Positions 1-10,445 are shown, numbered from the stretch's first letter. The stretch is 64,000 bases of DNA from Cephalopachus bancanus (GCA_027257055.1 JAPVLO010000277.1:4030001-4094000), one strand, 5' to 3'. Made by a program: numbers and translations. Notes: generated by a model not told the origin, from the letters alone.

Positions 1-316
1 TGTTTACACAATACTTCATGCTACACAAAGTCTTTTCACAGATACTCCTTAAAAAGATGATGTGACATAGGTACAGTCTGTTAAAAAAAGTTGGAGGTTT
101 AATTTAAAAGGCAGCTACACGAGAGACATTTAAAAAGAAGAACGGGCAGGACTTGGTGCTTGTTAGGGTGTGGGGAAAGGGGCTGGGAGAGGAAGGATTC
201 AAAGATGCGCCCCTGGTGTTCAAGCTTAGGTGACACTAAGGTCAGGGCTGTTGACAGAAGGCCAGAGGGAAAGCTGGTCTGGGTGGGGAGGAGAAGGGAT
301 CGTGATGGTAAATTTT
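1..316. other. Unique or unrecognised DNA
   Basis: I see no gene, splice-flanked exon or recognisable repeat here. The open frame starting near 160 runs into an antisense Alu and is not a gene. Confidence 0.5.
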
Positions 317-588
317 CTTTTTCTTTTTTTTTTTTTGAGTTGGAGTCTCACTCTGTCACCCAGACTGGAGTGCAGTGGCCGCTCCTGGCCACCACAGATC
401 CTTCCGCCTCAGCCTTCCAAGGAGCTGGAACTACAGGCGCGCGCTACCACGCCCAGCTGATTTTTGATTTATTGTAGAGATGAGGTCTCGCCAAGTTGCA
501 AGCGGGTCTGGAACCCGCAGGCTCGGGCAATCCACTCACCTCAGCCTCCCAAGGCGCAGGATTACAGGCTGAGCCACCGAGCCCGGCT
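317..588 (-). mobile_element. Young Alu (antisense)
   Basis: A T-rich tail is followed by the reverse complement of a dimeric Alu ending in gagcccggct. The T/C-rich string ttttctttttctttt occurs on both sides and is the probable target-site duplication. The right arm carries most of the lineage-specific hairpin motif. Confidence 0.9.
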
Positions 589-726
589 ACTTTTCTTTTT
601 CTTTTGAAATAATTTCAAATGTACAGAAGTTACATTGAAAGAATAGTACAGACTAACTCCCATATTCCCTTTGCCAGGAGACGTATTCAAATTTCGCCTA
701 TGGCCTCGAAAACATCCGTTTTAATT

Positions 727-1016
727 TTTTTTTTTTTTGAGTTGGAATCTCACTCTGTCGTCCAGACTGGAGTGCAGTGGCCGCTCCCAGCCACCGCAGC
801 CTCGACCTGCTGGGCTCCGGTGATCCTCCCGCCTCAGCCTTCCAAAGAGCTGGAACTACAGGCGCGCTACCACGCCCGGCTAATTTTTTATTTATTGTGG
901 AGACGAAGTCTTATCAAGTTGTCTGGGTGGGTCTCGAACCCGTGGGCTCAGGCAATTCACTCGCCTCGCCTCGGCCTCCCAAAGTGCGATGACGGGCTGA
1001 GTCACTGAGCTTGGCC
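727..1016 (-). mobile_element. Young Alu (antisense)
   Basis: Full dimer with a T tail at the left. It has the left-arm form retaining the aacttg segment (subtype with caagttg in this orientation). No clear target duplication. Confidence 0.9.
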
Positions 1017-1140
1017 TACCTTCCTAATCGCTAAAATATTTTGTGAGAAGATATTTTGAAAGGTTCTGGCGAGGCTGGCGTTGTGGATGTTTCATCAGTG
1101 CAGTTGCAAAACAAGGTCTTGGGCTCCGTTCACTTTTTGC

Positions 1141-1251
1141 TCAGGAAGGAAGCAAGGGACGGAAGGAGGGAGGGAGAAAGGGAAGAAGGAAGAAATTGAG
1201 AGAAGGAAGGAAGAAAGGAAGAGGGAGGCAGAAGGAGGAAGACAACAGGCA
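1141..1251 (+). repeat. Purine-rich (GGAA)n-like tract
   Basis: About 110 bp almost entirely of G and A built from ggaa, gaag and gagg units, immediately beside the tail of the next Alu. It is low-complexity sequence and the reading frames through it are not genes. Confidence 0.85.
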
Positions 1252-1570
1252 AACATTTTTAAATTTTTTATTGTTGAGTTGGAGTCTCACTCTGTTGCTC
1301 AGGCTGGAGTGCAGTGGCACAATCACAGCTTACCACAGCCTCCACCTCCCGGGCTCAGCCGATCGATCCTTTCCCCTCAGCCTCCTAAGTAGTTGGGACT
1401 ACAGGTGTGCACCACCACACCCAGCTAATTTAAAAAAAATTTTTTTTTTTTGTAGAGACGAGGTCTCGCTATATTGCCCAGGCCATCCCCCAAATCCTGG
1501 GCCTAAGCCATCCTCCTACCTCAGCCTCCCAAAAGCTGGGATTATAGGCATGAGCCACCGAGCCCACCCT
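1252..1570 (-). mobile_element. Old AluJ-like dimer (antisense)
   Basis: The reverse-complement Alu lacks the young hairpin and has ordinary old features such as cacctcccgggctca and a long internal T run near 1430-1450. Confidence 0.85.
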
Positions 1571-1745
1571 CATACACTTAATTTTGACCTGTTACGTTAG
1601 AGTTGCCAGGACGCCCAAGAAAGAACTGGAAAGCAAGACCAGGCCGGGGAGGGAAATGCAGATGGGAGACAAAGGTTGGGATGAGACAGGATGTGACTGA
1701 AACAGGGAGGCCAGTCTCTCCAAGGGGATTAGAAAGAAAAAGAAC

Positions 1746-2036
1746 GAGCCGGCTCGGTGGCTCAGCCTGTCATCCCGCGCCTTTGGGAGGCTGAGGTGAG
1801 TGGATTGCCTGAGCCCGCGGGTTCGAGACCCGCCTGGGCAGCGAGACCTCTTCTCTACAATAAATCAAAAATCAGCCGGGTGTGGTAGCGCGTGCCTGTA
1901 ATTCCGGCCACTCGGAAGGCTGAGGCGGAAGGATGGCCGGAGCCCAGCAGGTCGAGGCTGCGGTGGCCGGGAGCGGCCACTGCACTCCGGTCTGGGCGAC
2001 AGAGTGAGACTCCAACTCAAAAACAAAAAAAGAAAG
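1746..2036 (+). mobile_element. Young Alu
   Basis: Full dimer inserted into purine-rich DNA. The target duplication agaaagaaaaagaac is present on the left (about 1731) and right (about 2038). It shows the T-arm-like left-arm hairpin (1817-1833) and the right-arm hairpin (1963-1980). Confidence 0.93.
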
Positions 2037-2389
2037 AAAGAAAGAAAAAGAACGGAGGGCCCGACCTTTGGGAACGCACTCAGATGCAATATGGCAGAGG
2101 GAGAAGCCAGCAAGAGTCGAAGAAATGCTGCAGAGAGAAAGAGAATCCAATGGCGCAGTGTCACAAAAGCCAAAGGAGCAGGGAGCCCATAAGGAAAGGT
2201 GCAGCCGGCCAGTCAGTGCTGCAAAGGATTTCAAGAGCACGGCTAGCCGAGCAAAGACTGCAGATTCTGACAAGCCACACTGAAGAGCTTACTCGTTTGT
2301 TCTGCATTCAACAAACCGGTTAGGGTGGAGGCTGGAGGATGGACCATGTGCTGGCTAGGCCGACTTGCTGGTACACAAATAGGCACACA
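2037..2389. other. Unrecognised DNA between Alus
   Basis: I recognise neither a gene nor a named repeat. Open frames here are extensions of Alu frames. Confidence 0.4.
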
Positions 2390-2404
2390 GGGTTCTGCAC
2401 TTTA

Positions 2405-2691
2405 TTTCTTTCTTTTTTTTGAGTTGGAGTCTCACTCTGTCGCCCAGACTGGAGCGCAGTGGCCGCTCCCGGCCACCGCAGCCTCGACCTACTGGGCTCC
2501 GGCGATCCTTCCGCCTCAGCCTTCCGAGTAGCCGGAATTACAGGCATGCGCTACCACGCCCGGCTGATTTTTTGATTTATTGTAAAGAGTTCTCGCTGCC
2601 CAGGCGGGTCTCGAACCCGCGGGCTCAGGCAATCCACTCACCTCAGCCTCCCAAAGGCGCGGGATTACAGACTGAGCCGCTGAGCCCGGCT
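2405..2691 (-). mobile_element. Young Alu (antisense)
   Basis: Flanked by a perfect 15-bp duplication gggttctgcacttta (2390-2404 and 2692-2706). Subtype with the 6-bp left-arm deletion (ctgcccaggcgg in this orientation). Confidence 0.95.
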
Positions 2692-2722
2692 GGGTTCTGC
2701 ACTTTAAGAGGCTCAGGTTTTG

Positions 2723-3016
2723 GCTGGGCTCGGTGGCTCAACCTGTCATCTCAGCCTTTTGGGAGACTGAGGCGAGTGGATTGCCTGAGCCCGCGGGTTC
2801 AAGACCCGCCTGGGCAACTTGGCGAGACCTCCTCTCTACAATAAATCAAAAGTTAGCCGGGCGTGGTAGCGTGCATCTGTAGTTCCTGCTACTTGGAAGG
2901 CTGAGGTAGAAGAATCCCTGTGGTCCAGCAGGTCGAGGCTGCGGTGGCCCTGAGCGTGCCACTGCACACCAGCCTGGGCAACAGAGTCAGACTCCACCTC
3001 CAAAAAAAAAAAAAAA
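2723..3016 (+). mobile_element. Intermediate Alu
   Basis: Dimeric Alu whose right arm reads ggtggccctgagcgtgcc, so the young hairpin is not formed. An A-rich tail ends near 3016. Confidence 0.85.
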
Positions 3017-3464
3017 AGAAGGTTCCAGGTTTGGCTTAAAGCTCAGCTGTGGCCGCCTTGAAATTCTCAACTTTTGAGCAAAAGGCCCTGCAAATTACCA
3101 AGCAGACTCAGGGTAACCGACCGTCAACTCTCTTGCCTTTGGGAACATTTCTTGGCGACAGGGAGAGAGTCGTATCTCGTCGCAGCGGCAAAGAGCAGGT
3201 AAAATCGGATTTCTCCTTGGGCATGTGTGTCAGGGCCTAGTGGGTGGCGGGAGGGGCAGATTTACAGATAGAGGCGAAGGATGAGTTCAAGGCCCTTGGT
3301 GCGTCAGACTTGGCCTTGGAAAGGCAGCTGCACTGGAGGACGGAAAGCAGAACGGAGAACACGGCCCGACGGCTGTGAGTAATTGACGGGGTGGGGGAGG
3401 GGCAGCCGGGATTGGCGGTCATGGGAAACCGCCGGGGGAGGGAGCGCACCCCTCATCCACAGGG
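3017..3464. other. Unrecognised DNA
   Basis: Moderately GC-rich and free of young repeats. I see no exon with convincing splice sites. Confidence 0.4.
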
Positions 3465-3543
3465 GTACCTGCATAGTAGACACTTGTACACCGAACCCTG
3501 ACTTGTACCCACATCTTTAAAATAAAAATTAAATTTAAAAAAG
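3465..3543 (+). mobile_element. L1 3' end fragment
   Basis: The sequence ends gtacccacatctttaaaat followed by an A-rich tail. This is the 3' terminus shared with L1 fragments at 24731-24793 and 43955-44700 (there in antisense). It abuts the 5' end of the next Alu directly. Confidence 0.6.
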
Positions 3544-3832
3544 AGGCCAGGCTCGGTGGCTCAGCCTGGAATCCCGCGCCTTGGGAGGCTGAGGCGAGTG
3601 GACTGCCTGAGCCCGCGGGTTCGAGGCCCGCCTGGGCAGCGAGACCTCATCTCTACAATCAATCAAAAAAGCAGCCGGGCGTGGTAGCGCGCGCCTGTAG
3701 TTCCGGCTACTCGGAAGGCCGAGGCGGAAGGATCGTCGGAGCCCAGCGGGTCGAGGCTGCGGGGGCCGGGAGCGGCCACTGCGCTCCAGTCTGGGCGACC
3801 GAGTGAGACTCCCACTCAAAAAAAAGAAAAAA
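3544..3832 (+). mobile_element. Young Alu at CpG island edge
   Basis: Full dimer with the 6-bp left-arm deletion subtype and intact hairpin ggccgggagcggcc in the right arm. It lies directly upstream of CpG island 1. Confidence 0.93.
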
Positions 3833-3835
3833 GTC

Positions 3836-4640
3836 CGAGCAACAAGGGGGCGGGGTGGGCGGAGCAGAGCCGCTCGCTCGCCCCCAAACCCGGCGCGGCG
3901 CTTCGGGCCGTCGGGGCGAGCCCGCGGGAGGCAGAGCCAAGGGCGCGCGCCAGGGGCAGGCCCCGCAGCCCCAGCCCGGCCCCGACGGTCCGCCCGGGCG
4001 TTGCGATTCGCGTGTGCCGGCCGAGCCGACTCGGGGACAAAGGGGCCGACCGGGCAGCCCGGAGCGGGGCGGGCCCCGAGGGCGGGCCCCTGGCTCCCGC
4101 CCCCGACCCGGGCGCACGGCTGGCGGCGGGGCGCCCTCCCCCGCTCCCCCTGCAGGCCGCGCGCCCGGGCGGCGCGCCGATGGCTCCGTGGGCCCGGGCA
4201 CGTCCCGCCCGCCGCCGCCCTCCCGGCCCTGCGCGCCCGCGGGCTGAGCTGGCGGGGCGGGGCTCCGCCCGCCCTCCGGGCTCTGGCGCTTCCGCCGGCC
4301 GCAGCCGGTTCGGGCGGGGGCCGAGGGCGCGGGGCGCGCTGGTCTCCGCCGGGGGGCGCGGCCGCGAGCCCCAGCGCAGCCTGTCCAGCGAGCCGCCCCG
4401 CTGCGAGGGGCCGCCCATCCCCCGCGACTCGGAGGACCGACGAGCTCCAAGAGCCTCGTCTTCACTCGCGGGGGGGGAGGAGCTGCGCGGAAACCCGCCC
4501 TCCCGCGCCCTCCCCCTGCGCCGCGTCCTCTCCGATCATCGCTGCAGCGCCCCGCGCGGGTGTAGACGCCGGGAGGGCCCCGCGCGGCCTTCGAAACTTT
4601 GAAGAAGGGGCCAGGAAGAAACGAACCCGATTCAAAGAAC
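3836..4640. promoter_or_regulatory. CpG island 1
   Basis: About 800 bp of very GC- and CpG-rich sequence with GC boxes (for example gggggcggggtgggcgg near 3847). Such islands usually mark promoters. I find no defensible coding exon or splice donor, so direction is undecided. The 200-384 aa open frames crossing it reflect base composition and overlap the neighbouring Alu. Confidence 0.75.
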
Positions 4641-4689
4641 CGGGAGGGAAAGCGAGATTTGGGGCGGCTTTCAGCCCCCGCTCTCCACC

Positions 4690-5048
4690 TCATCATCAGT
4701 CGTATGTGCTTAGTGTATACACTGGGGCAGTTAGGGACAAGTGTACATGATGCGACCCCCGAAAGCACCCGTAAATCCACCCCCCAGAAGCAAACTCTCC
4801 ACCTATGGGGCTGTTTCTTCACGCTTTGCCATGCATCTCTCTCTTTTTGGTGCTTGATCATTCTGTGTGAGCCAGTCAGTGTCTTGCTTTTGTACTTAAT
4901 ATCTTACAAACATCTCCCATTTCCTTAAACACATCATAAATATGTTTAAAGGTTCTATGCTAACATTGTGCAGCTGTACCGAAGTGTAGCCATTTTTACT
5001 ATTTTAAAGGATCAAAGGATACGAGTATTTTTTAAAGTCTTGATTCTT
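4690..5048 (-). mobile_element. L1M fragment, copy 1
   Basis: AT-rich sequence resembling the antisense of old L1 (ttaatatcttacaaacatc, ggctgtac-like and caaaggata-like segments). It continues after the Alu at 5349-5430. A second, noisier copy lies at 5752-6114. Confidence 0.5.
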
Positions 5049-5333
5049 GCTGGGCTCGGTGGCTCAGCCTGTAATCCCGCGCCTTTGGGAGGCTGAGGTG
5101 AGTGGATTGCCTGAGCCCGCGGGTTCGAGACCCGCCGGGGCAGCGAGACCTCATCTCTACATAAATAAAAAAATCAGCCGGGCGTGGTAGCGCGTGCCTT
5201 AATTCCGGCTACTGGGAAGGCTGAGGGGGAAAGGGATCGCCGGAGCCCAGCGGGTCGAGGCTGCAGTGGCTGGAAGTGGCCACTGCACTCCGGTCTGGGC
5301 GACAGAGTGAGACTCCAACTCGAAAAAAAAAAA
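5049..5333 (+). mobile_element. Young Alu
   Basis: Inserted into the L1 fragment with a perfect 15-bp duplication aaagtcttgattctt (5034-5048 and 5334-5348). Confidence 0.95.
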
Positions 5334-5348
5334 AAAGTCTTGATTCTT

Positions 5349-5440
5349 AATATTCTCCAGAAAGACCGCAGTAATTTCTGTTGCCAGCTTACTGAATGAA
5401 GAGCCGGTCTTAGTGCACCTGTGGAAATCCATCAGGGAAA
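5349..5440 (-). mobile_element. L1M fragment, continuation
   Basis: Continues the L1-like sequence interrupted by the Alu (ttctccagaaagaccgcag segment, like the antisense L1 stretch after a target for this Alu). Confidence 0.45.
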
Positions 5441-5475
5441 GCCATCTCTCCTAGGCACCAAACAAATGTTAAGAG

Positions 5476-5750
5476 GAGCCAGGTGCAGTGGTTCACGCCT
5501 GTAATGCCAGCACTTTGGGAGGCCGAGGCGAAAGGATTGCCTGAGCTCCGGTGTTTGAGACCAGCCTGGGCACCTGGTGAATCTCGTCCTGCAATGACTC
5601 AAACTAATTAGCCCGGGGTGGTAGCGCACATAATTCCAGCTACTTGAAGGCTGGGCGAAAGGATCCCCTGGACCCAGGAGGGGGAAAGGCTGCAACAGAT
5701 GAGACTCCAACTCAAAAAAAAATATAAATATAATTAGCTGGGCATGGTGG
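5476..5750 (+). mobile_element. Old Alu with many gaps
   Basis: Recognisable Alu starting ccaggtgcagtggttcacgc but missing bases in both arms and part of the right arm. The density of single-base losses suggests low sequence quality here. Confidence 0.7.
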
Positions 5751-5751
5751 T

Positions 5752-6114
5752 TTAGCCAGTTCCACTCATTTGAAGCAGTCGTAGTGCCTTAGTCTAACAC
5801 GGGGCGTTGGGAAAGTGAGCTGATGCGACCCCCGGGCGACCGTGAATCCACCCCCAGAAGCAAACTCTCCACCTATGGGGCTGTTTCTTCACGTTTGCCC
5901 ATGCATCTCTCTCTTTTTGGTGCTTGATCATTTGTGTGAGCCATCAGTGTCTTGCTTTTGTACTTAATATCTTACAAACATCTCCCATTTCCTTAAACAA
6001 TCATAAAATGTTTAAAGGTTCTATGCTAACATGTGCAGCTGTACCGAAGTGTAGCCATTTTTACTATTTTAAAGGATCAAAGGATACGAGTATTTTTTAA
6101 AGTCTTGATTCTTG
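5752..6114 (-). mobile_element. L1M fragment, copy 2
   Basis: Near-repeat of 4690-5048 with many one-base deletions relative to copy 1 (for example catttgtgtgag against cattctgtgtgag). It is probably a false or very recent duplication. Confidence 0.6.
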
Positions 6115-6406
6115 CTGGGCTGGGTGGCTCAGCCTGTAATCCCGCGCCTTTGGGAGGCTGAGGTGAGTGGATTGCCTGAGCCCGCGGGTTCGAGACCCGC
6201 CTGGGCGGCGAGACCTCATCTCTACAATAAATCAAAAAGTCAGCCGGGCGTGGTAGCGCGCGCCTATAATTCCGGCTACTCGGAAGGCTGAGGCGGAAGG
6301 ATCGCCGGAGCCCAGTGGGTTGAGGCTGCAGTGGCCGGAAGTGGCCACTGCACTCCGGTCTGGGCGACAGAGTGCGACTCCAACTCAAAAAAAAAAAAAA
6401 AAAAAA
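6115..6406 (+). mobile_element. Young Alu (second copy of 5049-5333 context)
   Basis: Preceded by the same aaagtcttgattctt as the Alu at 5049, but with no matching sequence after its A tail. The right flank therefore does not belong to this insertion. Confidence 0.9.
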
Positions 6407-7017
6407 ATTGAGGGCTTTCTGGACTCAGACATTCAGCCTGTTGGGAACTTTGGCCAGTTCTTGTTTTCCTGTTACCCCATCATTTTCTATACCACTCGAG
6501 CTTAAAAACACCACGCCCCAATCACAGCACTTAAAAGACCTGGAGGGGGAATGAATCTGCAGGAGCCTCTCCCCTTGAGCCCTGTGTGTCCCGAGGTCCC
6601 TTTGTTTCTCCAGGAGGCTCAGCCGAATATTAGCTAGAGTGGCCCCATGAGACTGGGCTAATAATAAGTCAAAACTGAGGTGTTAAATAATTATTGCTAT
6701 TAAGAATCCCCTGGGAAACTGAGTGCCCCTTCATGCCGGATTCTTTGGCAAATCATAGACCTGGAAGAATGTATTCCCCAAATCTCAGTGCCTGAGGGGA
6801 ACTGAAGGAACTTTCTGGAGCTCTAGCATTGCATTAAGGAAATCGTGGTAGCCACTCTACTGAGCATCGAGAAAGGTGCTGTCTGGCTCTCACTTTCCAG
6901 ATGAGGAACTGAGCTGACTTCTCTACACTCTGTAACAAGCAGCCGTGTTGCTGTCTCTCACTTTCTCTCCTTTACTCCGATGGAGCGAATCCAAGTAAAG
7001 CTGCATTTGTAAAAATA
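6407..7017. other. Unique DNA, possible old repeat remnants
   Basis: No gene recognised. A weak MIR-like string (ccagatgaggaactgag near 6899) is present but too short to call. Confidence 0.4.
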
Positions 7018-7210
7018 TTTCACTCCAGCCTGGGCAACATAGTGAGACTTCATCTCTACAAAACACCAAAAAATCAGACAGGCGTGGTGTCCTGCAAGAC
7101 GAGAGGGAGGATTACTTGAGCCCAGGAGTCTGAGGTTGCAGTGACCCTTGCTTGTGCCACTGCACTCCAGTCTGGGTGGCAAAGTGAGACCACCCTGACT
7201 CAAATAAAAT
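7018..7210 (+). mobile_element. Old Alu fragment
   Basis: Begins mid-element (cactccagcctgggcaacat) and runs through a degraded right arm to an A/T-rich tail. Confidence 0.75.
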
Positions 7211-7220
7211 AAAGTAAGAT

Positions 7221-7516
7221 AGCCGGGCTCGGTGGCTCAGACTGTAATCCTGCACCTTGGGAGGCTGAGGGGAATGGATTGCCTGAGCCTGCGCATTCGA
7301 GACCCAGCTGGGCAACTTGGGGAGACCTCATCTCCACAATAAATCAAAAAATCAGCCGGGCGTGGTAGCACATGCCTGTAATTCTGGCTACTGGGAAGGC
7401 TGAGGCGGAAGGATCGCCAGAGCCCAGCAGGCGAGGCTGCGGTGGCCGGGAGCGGCCACTGCACTCCAGTCTGAGTGACAGAGTGAGACTCCAACTCAAA
7501 AAAAAAAAAAAAAAAA
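7221..7516 (+). mobile_element. Young Alu
   Basis: Duplication aaagtaagat at 7211-7220 and 7517-7526 flanks a full dimer with the right-arm hairpin. Confidence 0.93.
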
Positions 7517-7575
7517 AAAGTAAGATGAGATGAGGTAAGATAAAACAGTAAGTTAAATTTTAAAAATAAAATATT

Positions 7576-7852
7576 GCGCGGCATGGTGGCTCAAGCCTAT
7601 AATCCCACCATTTTGGGAGGCCGAGGCATGAGTCCAGGGGTTCGAGGCCAGCCTGGGCAACTTGTCAAGACCTCATCTCTACAATAAAAACAAACAAACA
7701 AACAAATAAATAAATAACCGGGTATTGTGGTGTGCACCTGTAGTTCCAGCTACTCGGAAGGCCGAGACGAAAGGATCACCTAAAACCCAGCAGGTCGAGG
7801 CTGCGGTGGCATGCCACAGAGTGAGACTCCGACTCAAAAAAAAAAAAAAAAT
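7576..7852 (+). mobile_element. Intermediate Alu with right-arm deletion
   Basis: The left arm retains the older ggttcgaggccagcc B-box region. The right arm lacks the segment between ggtggc and cacagagtgag. Confidence 0.85.
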
Positions 7853-8765
7853 TTTTTTTACCGTGTACCATGCTGATGCCATCTTAGCACAGCACTGAAT
7901 GGATTTCTTAAAAACAGTGGCAGCAACCGCTTTTCAAGTTTACTTCTATTTGGCTACACTTTTGCCAGGCTACAGTTTTACTGTACTCTGCCCCCAAAGC
8001 TGGCCTGTTTCCCCAGCCCCACAAATTCAGGTCACTACTGGCTGCCCCAGGAGCCTCCTGTTCCGCCCTGATCTTTGAGGTCAGTTATGTGTCTGTTTAC
8101 CTGGTGTCTACCACCTGGGCTACCAGCCTGGTGTTTTTTGAAGACTAACTCTAACTCTTCTTTCCAGGGTGGACTGGTTGGGTACCTCCCCTTCAAGTGT
8201 CCTGAAAGATGTGATTATCCACTCTCCTGAGATCACGATAGACTTTTCAAGCTAGAAAGTCTATCCTCATTTTATAGAGAAAGTGTGCCGCCTTATTCAC
8301 TGCCTGTTCCTCATTTTATAGAGAAAGTGTGCTGGTCACTCCACAAGTTGTGTCGCCAAGTCTAGGGCGGTGCTCTTCCTTGTGGAATCTCCAATCTCTG
8401 GTCCCTGCCAGTTTCTTTGGCTCTGGGCTCTCTTGAGCAAGCATGAACTGATGGGAACAGATGTCACACCAACCCCTGGAGACCACGCAGAGGCCTCTGC
8501 CTCTTGGCGACGCAGAATAGTGGCTTAGCCAATCCTGAATTCTTGAGTAACATGGACCTCGCCTATATTAACTCTGCAAAGTGTCCTAATAAATTGTCCT
8601 TTTTATGGATTTGCACCGGTTGAACATCTGACCCTTTGTAGTGTGACAGGGATAGAGCAGTAAAAGGAAGACCTTCAAAGAAGCCAGACTATATGACTTA
8701 GAGGATACGAGCCTCTTCCTGCTGGCCCAGGTTTTGAAGTTTCCGTATAGCTGGCAAGAGCCTCT
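7853..8765. other. Unique DNA with a 47-bp tandem duplication
   Basis: No gene recognised. A 25-bp unit starting tcctcattttatagagaaag occurs twice, at about 8264 and 8311. A polypyrimidine tract with AG near 8168 could be a splice acceptor, but no matching donor was found. Confidence 0.5.
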
Positions 8766-8774
8766 TTTCATTGT

Positions 8775-9086
8775 GGGTTTGTTGTTGTTGTTGTTTGTTT
8801 TGAGTTGGAGTCTCACTCTGTCGCCCAGGCTGGAGTGTAGTGACATGCTCATGGCCACCACAGCCTCAACCTGCTGGACTCAGGGGATCCTGCTGCCCAA
8901 GCCTTCAAAGTAGCTGGAACTACAGACACATGCCACCATGCCCAACTAGTTTTTGTGATTTAATGTAGAGACAAGGTCTCACTAAGTTGCCTAGGCTGGT
9001 CTCGAACCCCTGGGCTCAGGCAATCCTCTCGCCCTGGCCTCCCAAAGTGCTGGGATTGCAGCTGTGACCCATCATACCCAGGCAGG
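8775..9086 (-). mobile_element. Intermediate Alu (antisense)
   Basis: Dimeric Alu. The right-arm site reads gtgacatgctcatggcc, the precursor state of the young hairpin. Confidence 0.88.
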
Positions 9087-9182
9087 TTTTTAAAAAAATA
9101 GTATTGTATGTGTTATATTTTTATGTAATTTCTATATTGTTTCAATTCTGCAATTTGCTTTCCTGCCCTTTAAAAAACATTT

Positions 9183-9472
9183 TGTTTTGAGACAGTCACT
9201 GTTACCCAGGCTGGAGGGCAGTGGTGTGATCCTAGCTCACGGTAACCTTGAACTCCTGGACTCAATCAACCCTCTTGTTTCAGCCTCCTGAATAGCTTGC
9301 ACTACAGGTGTGTGCCACCATACCCAGCTACTTTTATTTTTTTATAAATATTTTGTAGAGCCAAGGTCTCGCTATTTTGCCCAGACTGTTCTTGAACTTC
9401 TGGCCTCAAATGATCTTCCCATCTCGGTCTCCCAAAGTACTGGGATTACAGGCATGAATCACCATGCCATTT
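9183..9472 (-). mobile_element. Old AluJ-like dimer (antisense)
   Basis: Has ordinary AluJ features (gtgtgatcctagctcacggtaacc, aactcctggactcaa). Confidence 0.85.
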
Positions 9473-9496
9473 ATAAAAATTAAAGTATAATATACA

Positions 9497-9775
9497 GCCA
9501 GGCTCGGTGGCTCAGCCTGTAATCCCGCGCCTTTGGGAGGCTGAGGTGAGTGGATTGCCTGAGCCCGCGGGTTCGAGACCCGCCTGGGCAGCGAGACCTC
9601 ATCTCTACAATAAATCAAAAAATCAGCCGGGCGTGGTAGTGCATGCCTGTAATTCCGGCTACTGGGAAGGCTGAGGCAGAAGGATCGCCAGAACCCAGCA
9701 CGTCGAGGCTGTAGTGGCCGGGAGCGCCCACTGCACTCCAGTCTGGGCGACAGAGTGAGACTCCAACTCAAAAAA
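9497..9775 (+). mobile_element. Young Alu
   Basis: Perfect duplication aaagtataatataca at 9482-9496 and 9776-9790. Confidence 0.95.
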
Positions 9776-9790
9776 AAAGTATAATATACA

Positions 9791-10154
9791 TACAGAGAGA
9801 TGCTTATATCACAGTTGTACAGTTTGATGACTTTTCCAAAACTGAACACGCCCAGTTACTTGTGCTGAGATCAAGAAATGTTTCCAGTACCCTGTACACA
9901 AACACGCCTTATTTAGAGCTTTTTGTTGTTGCATTTTCTTCCCTCTTTCAGAAATTTGCCTGACAAGAAAGGGGATTTTTATTTGATTTAAAGATGGCTC
10001 GTGGGCATGAGGTTGAACATCTGACCAGCTTCCTAGCACACAGAATGTGTACAGCAGAAGAAACATTTCCTTCCTTCCACTCCAATGAGACTAAGGTAAA
10101 ACCAAGCGCATTAAAAACTTCAGCCTCTTAGGTGGAAACGTGCAGGTAGACGCA
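9791..10154. other. Unrecognised DNA
   Basis: No gene or clear repeat. Confidence 0.4.
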
Positions 10155-10275
10155 CAGATTCATAGATATTTAAAGCTGGAAGAGACTGGAAAGAGAGGGT
10201 TATGGCCAAGGTCTAACACCTCCCAAGTGGCAAATCTGGGACTCAAGCCCAGGACTCCTAACAACCCACCATTAT
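10155..10275 (-). mobile_element. MIR-like ancient SINE
   Basis: Contains agctggaagagactgga and the order 'aaggtc ... gtggcaaatctgggactcaagcccagg', typical of the antisense of MIR-class SINEs. Confidence 0.45.
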
Positions 10276-10445
10276 TCTCTGTTTTGCTAATGTTGTGTAA
10301 ATAGCTATAACCTAGGGTGGAAGGAGGCAAGAGGAAGAGAGACTTCAGGAAGATTTCCTGTGGACAGGTGAGCAATGACAGGGTGGCAGACGGTGAACAA
10401 GAGTGTGCACAAGTGTCTATCCTCTTTCATTTTAAAAAAGAGAAT

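Noticed and set aside
3707..4861. 384-aa minus frame across CpG island 1
   Set aside because: Ends in an antisense Alu and is R/P/G-rich; an artefact of composition.
8168..8260. Possible exon after ctcttctttccag
   Set aside because: Two frames open briefly but no donor follows and both hit stops.
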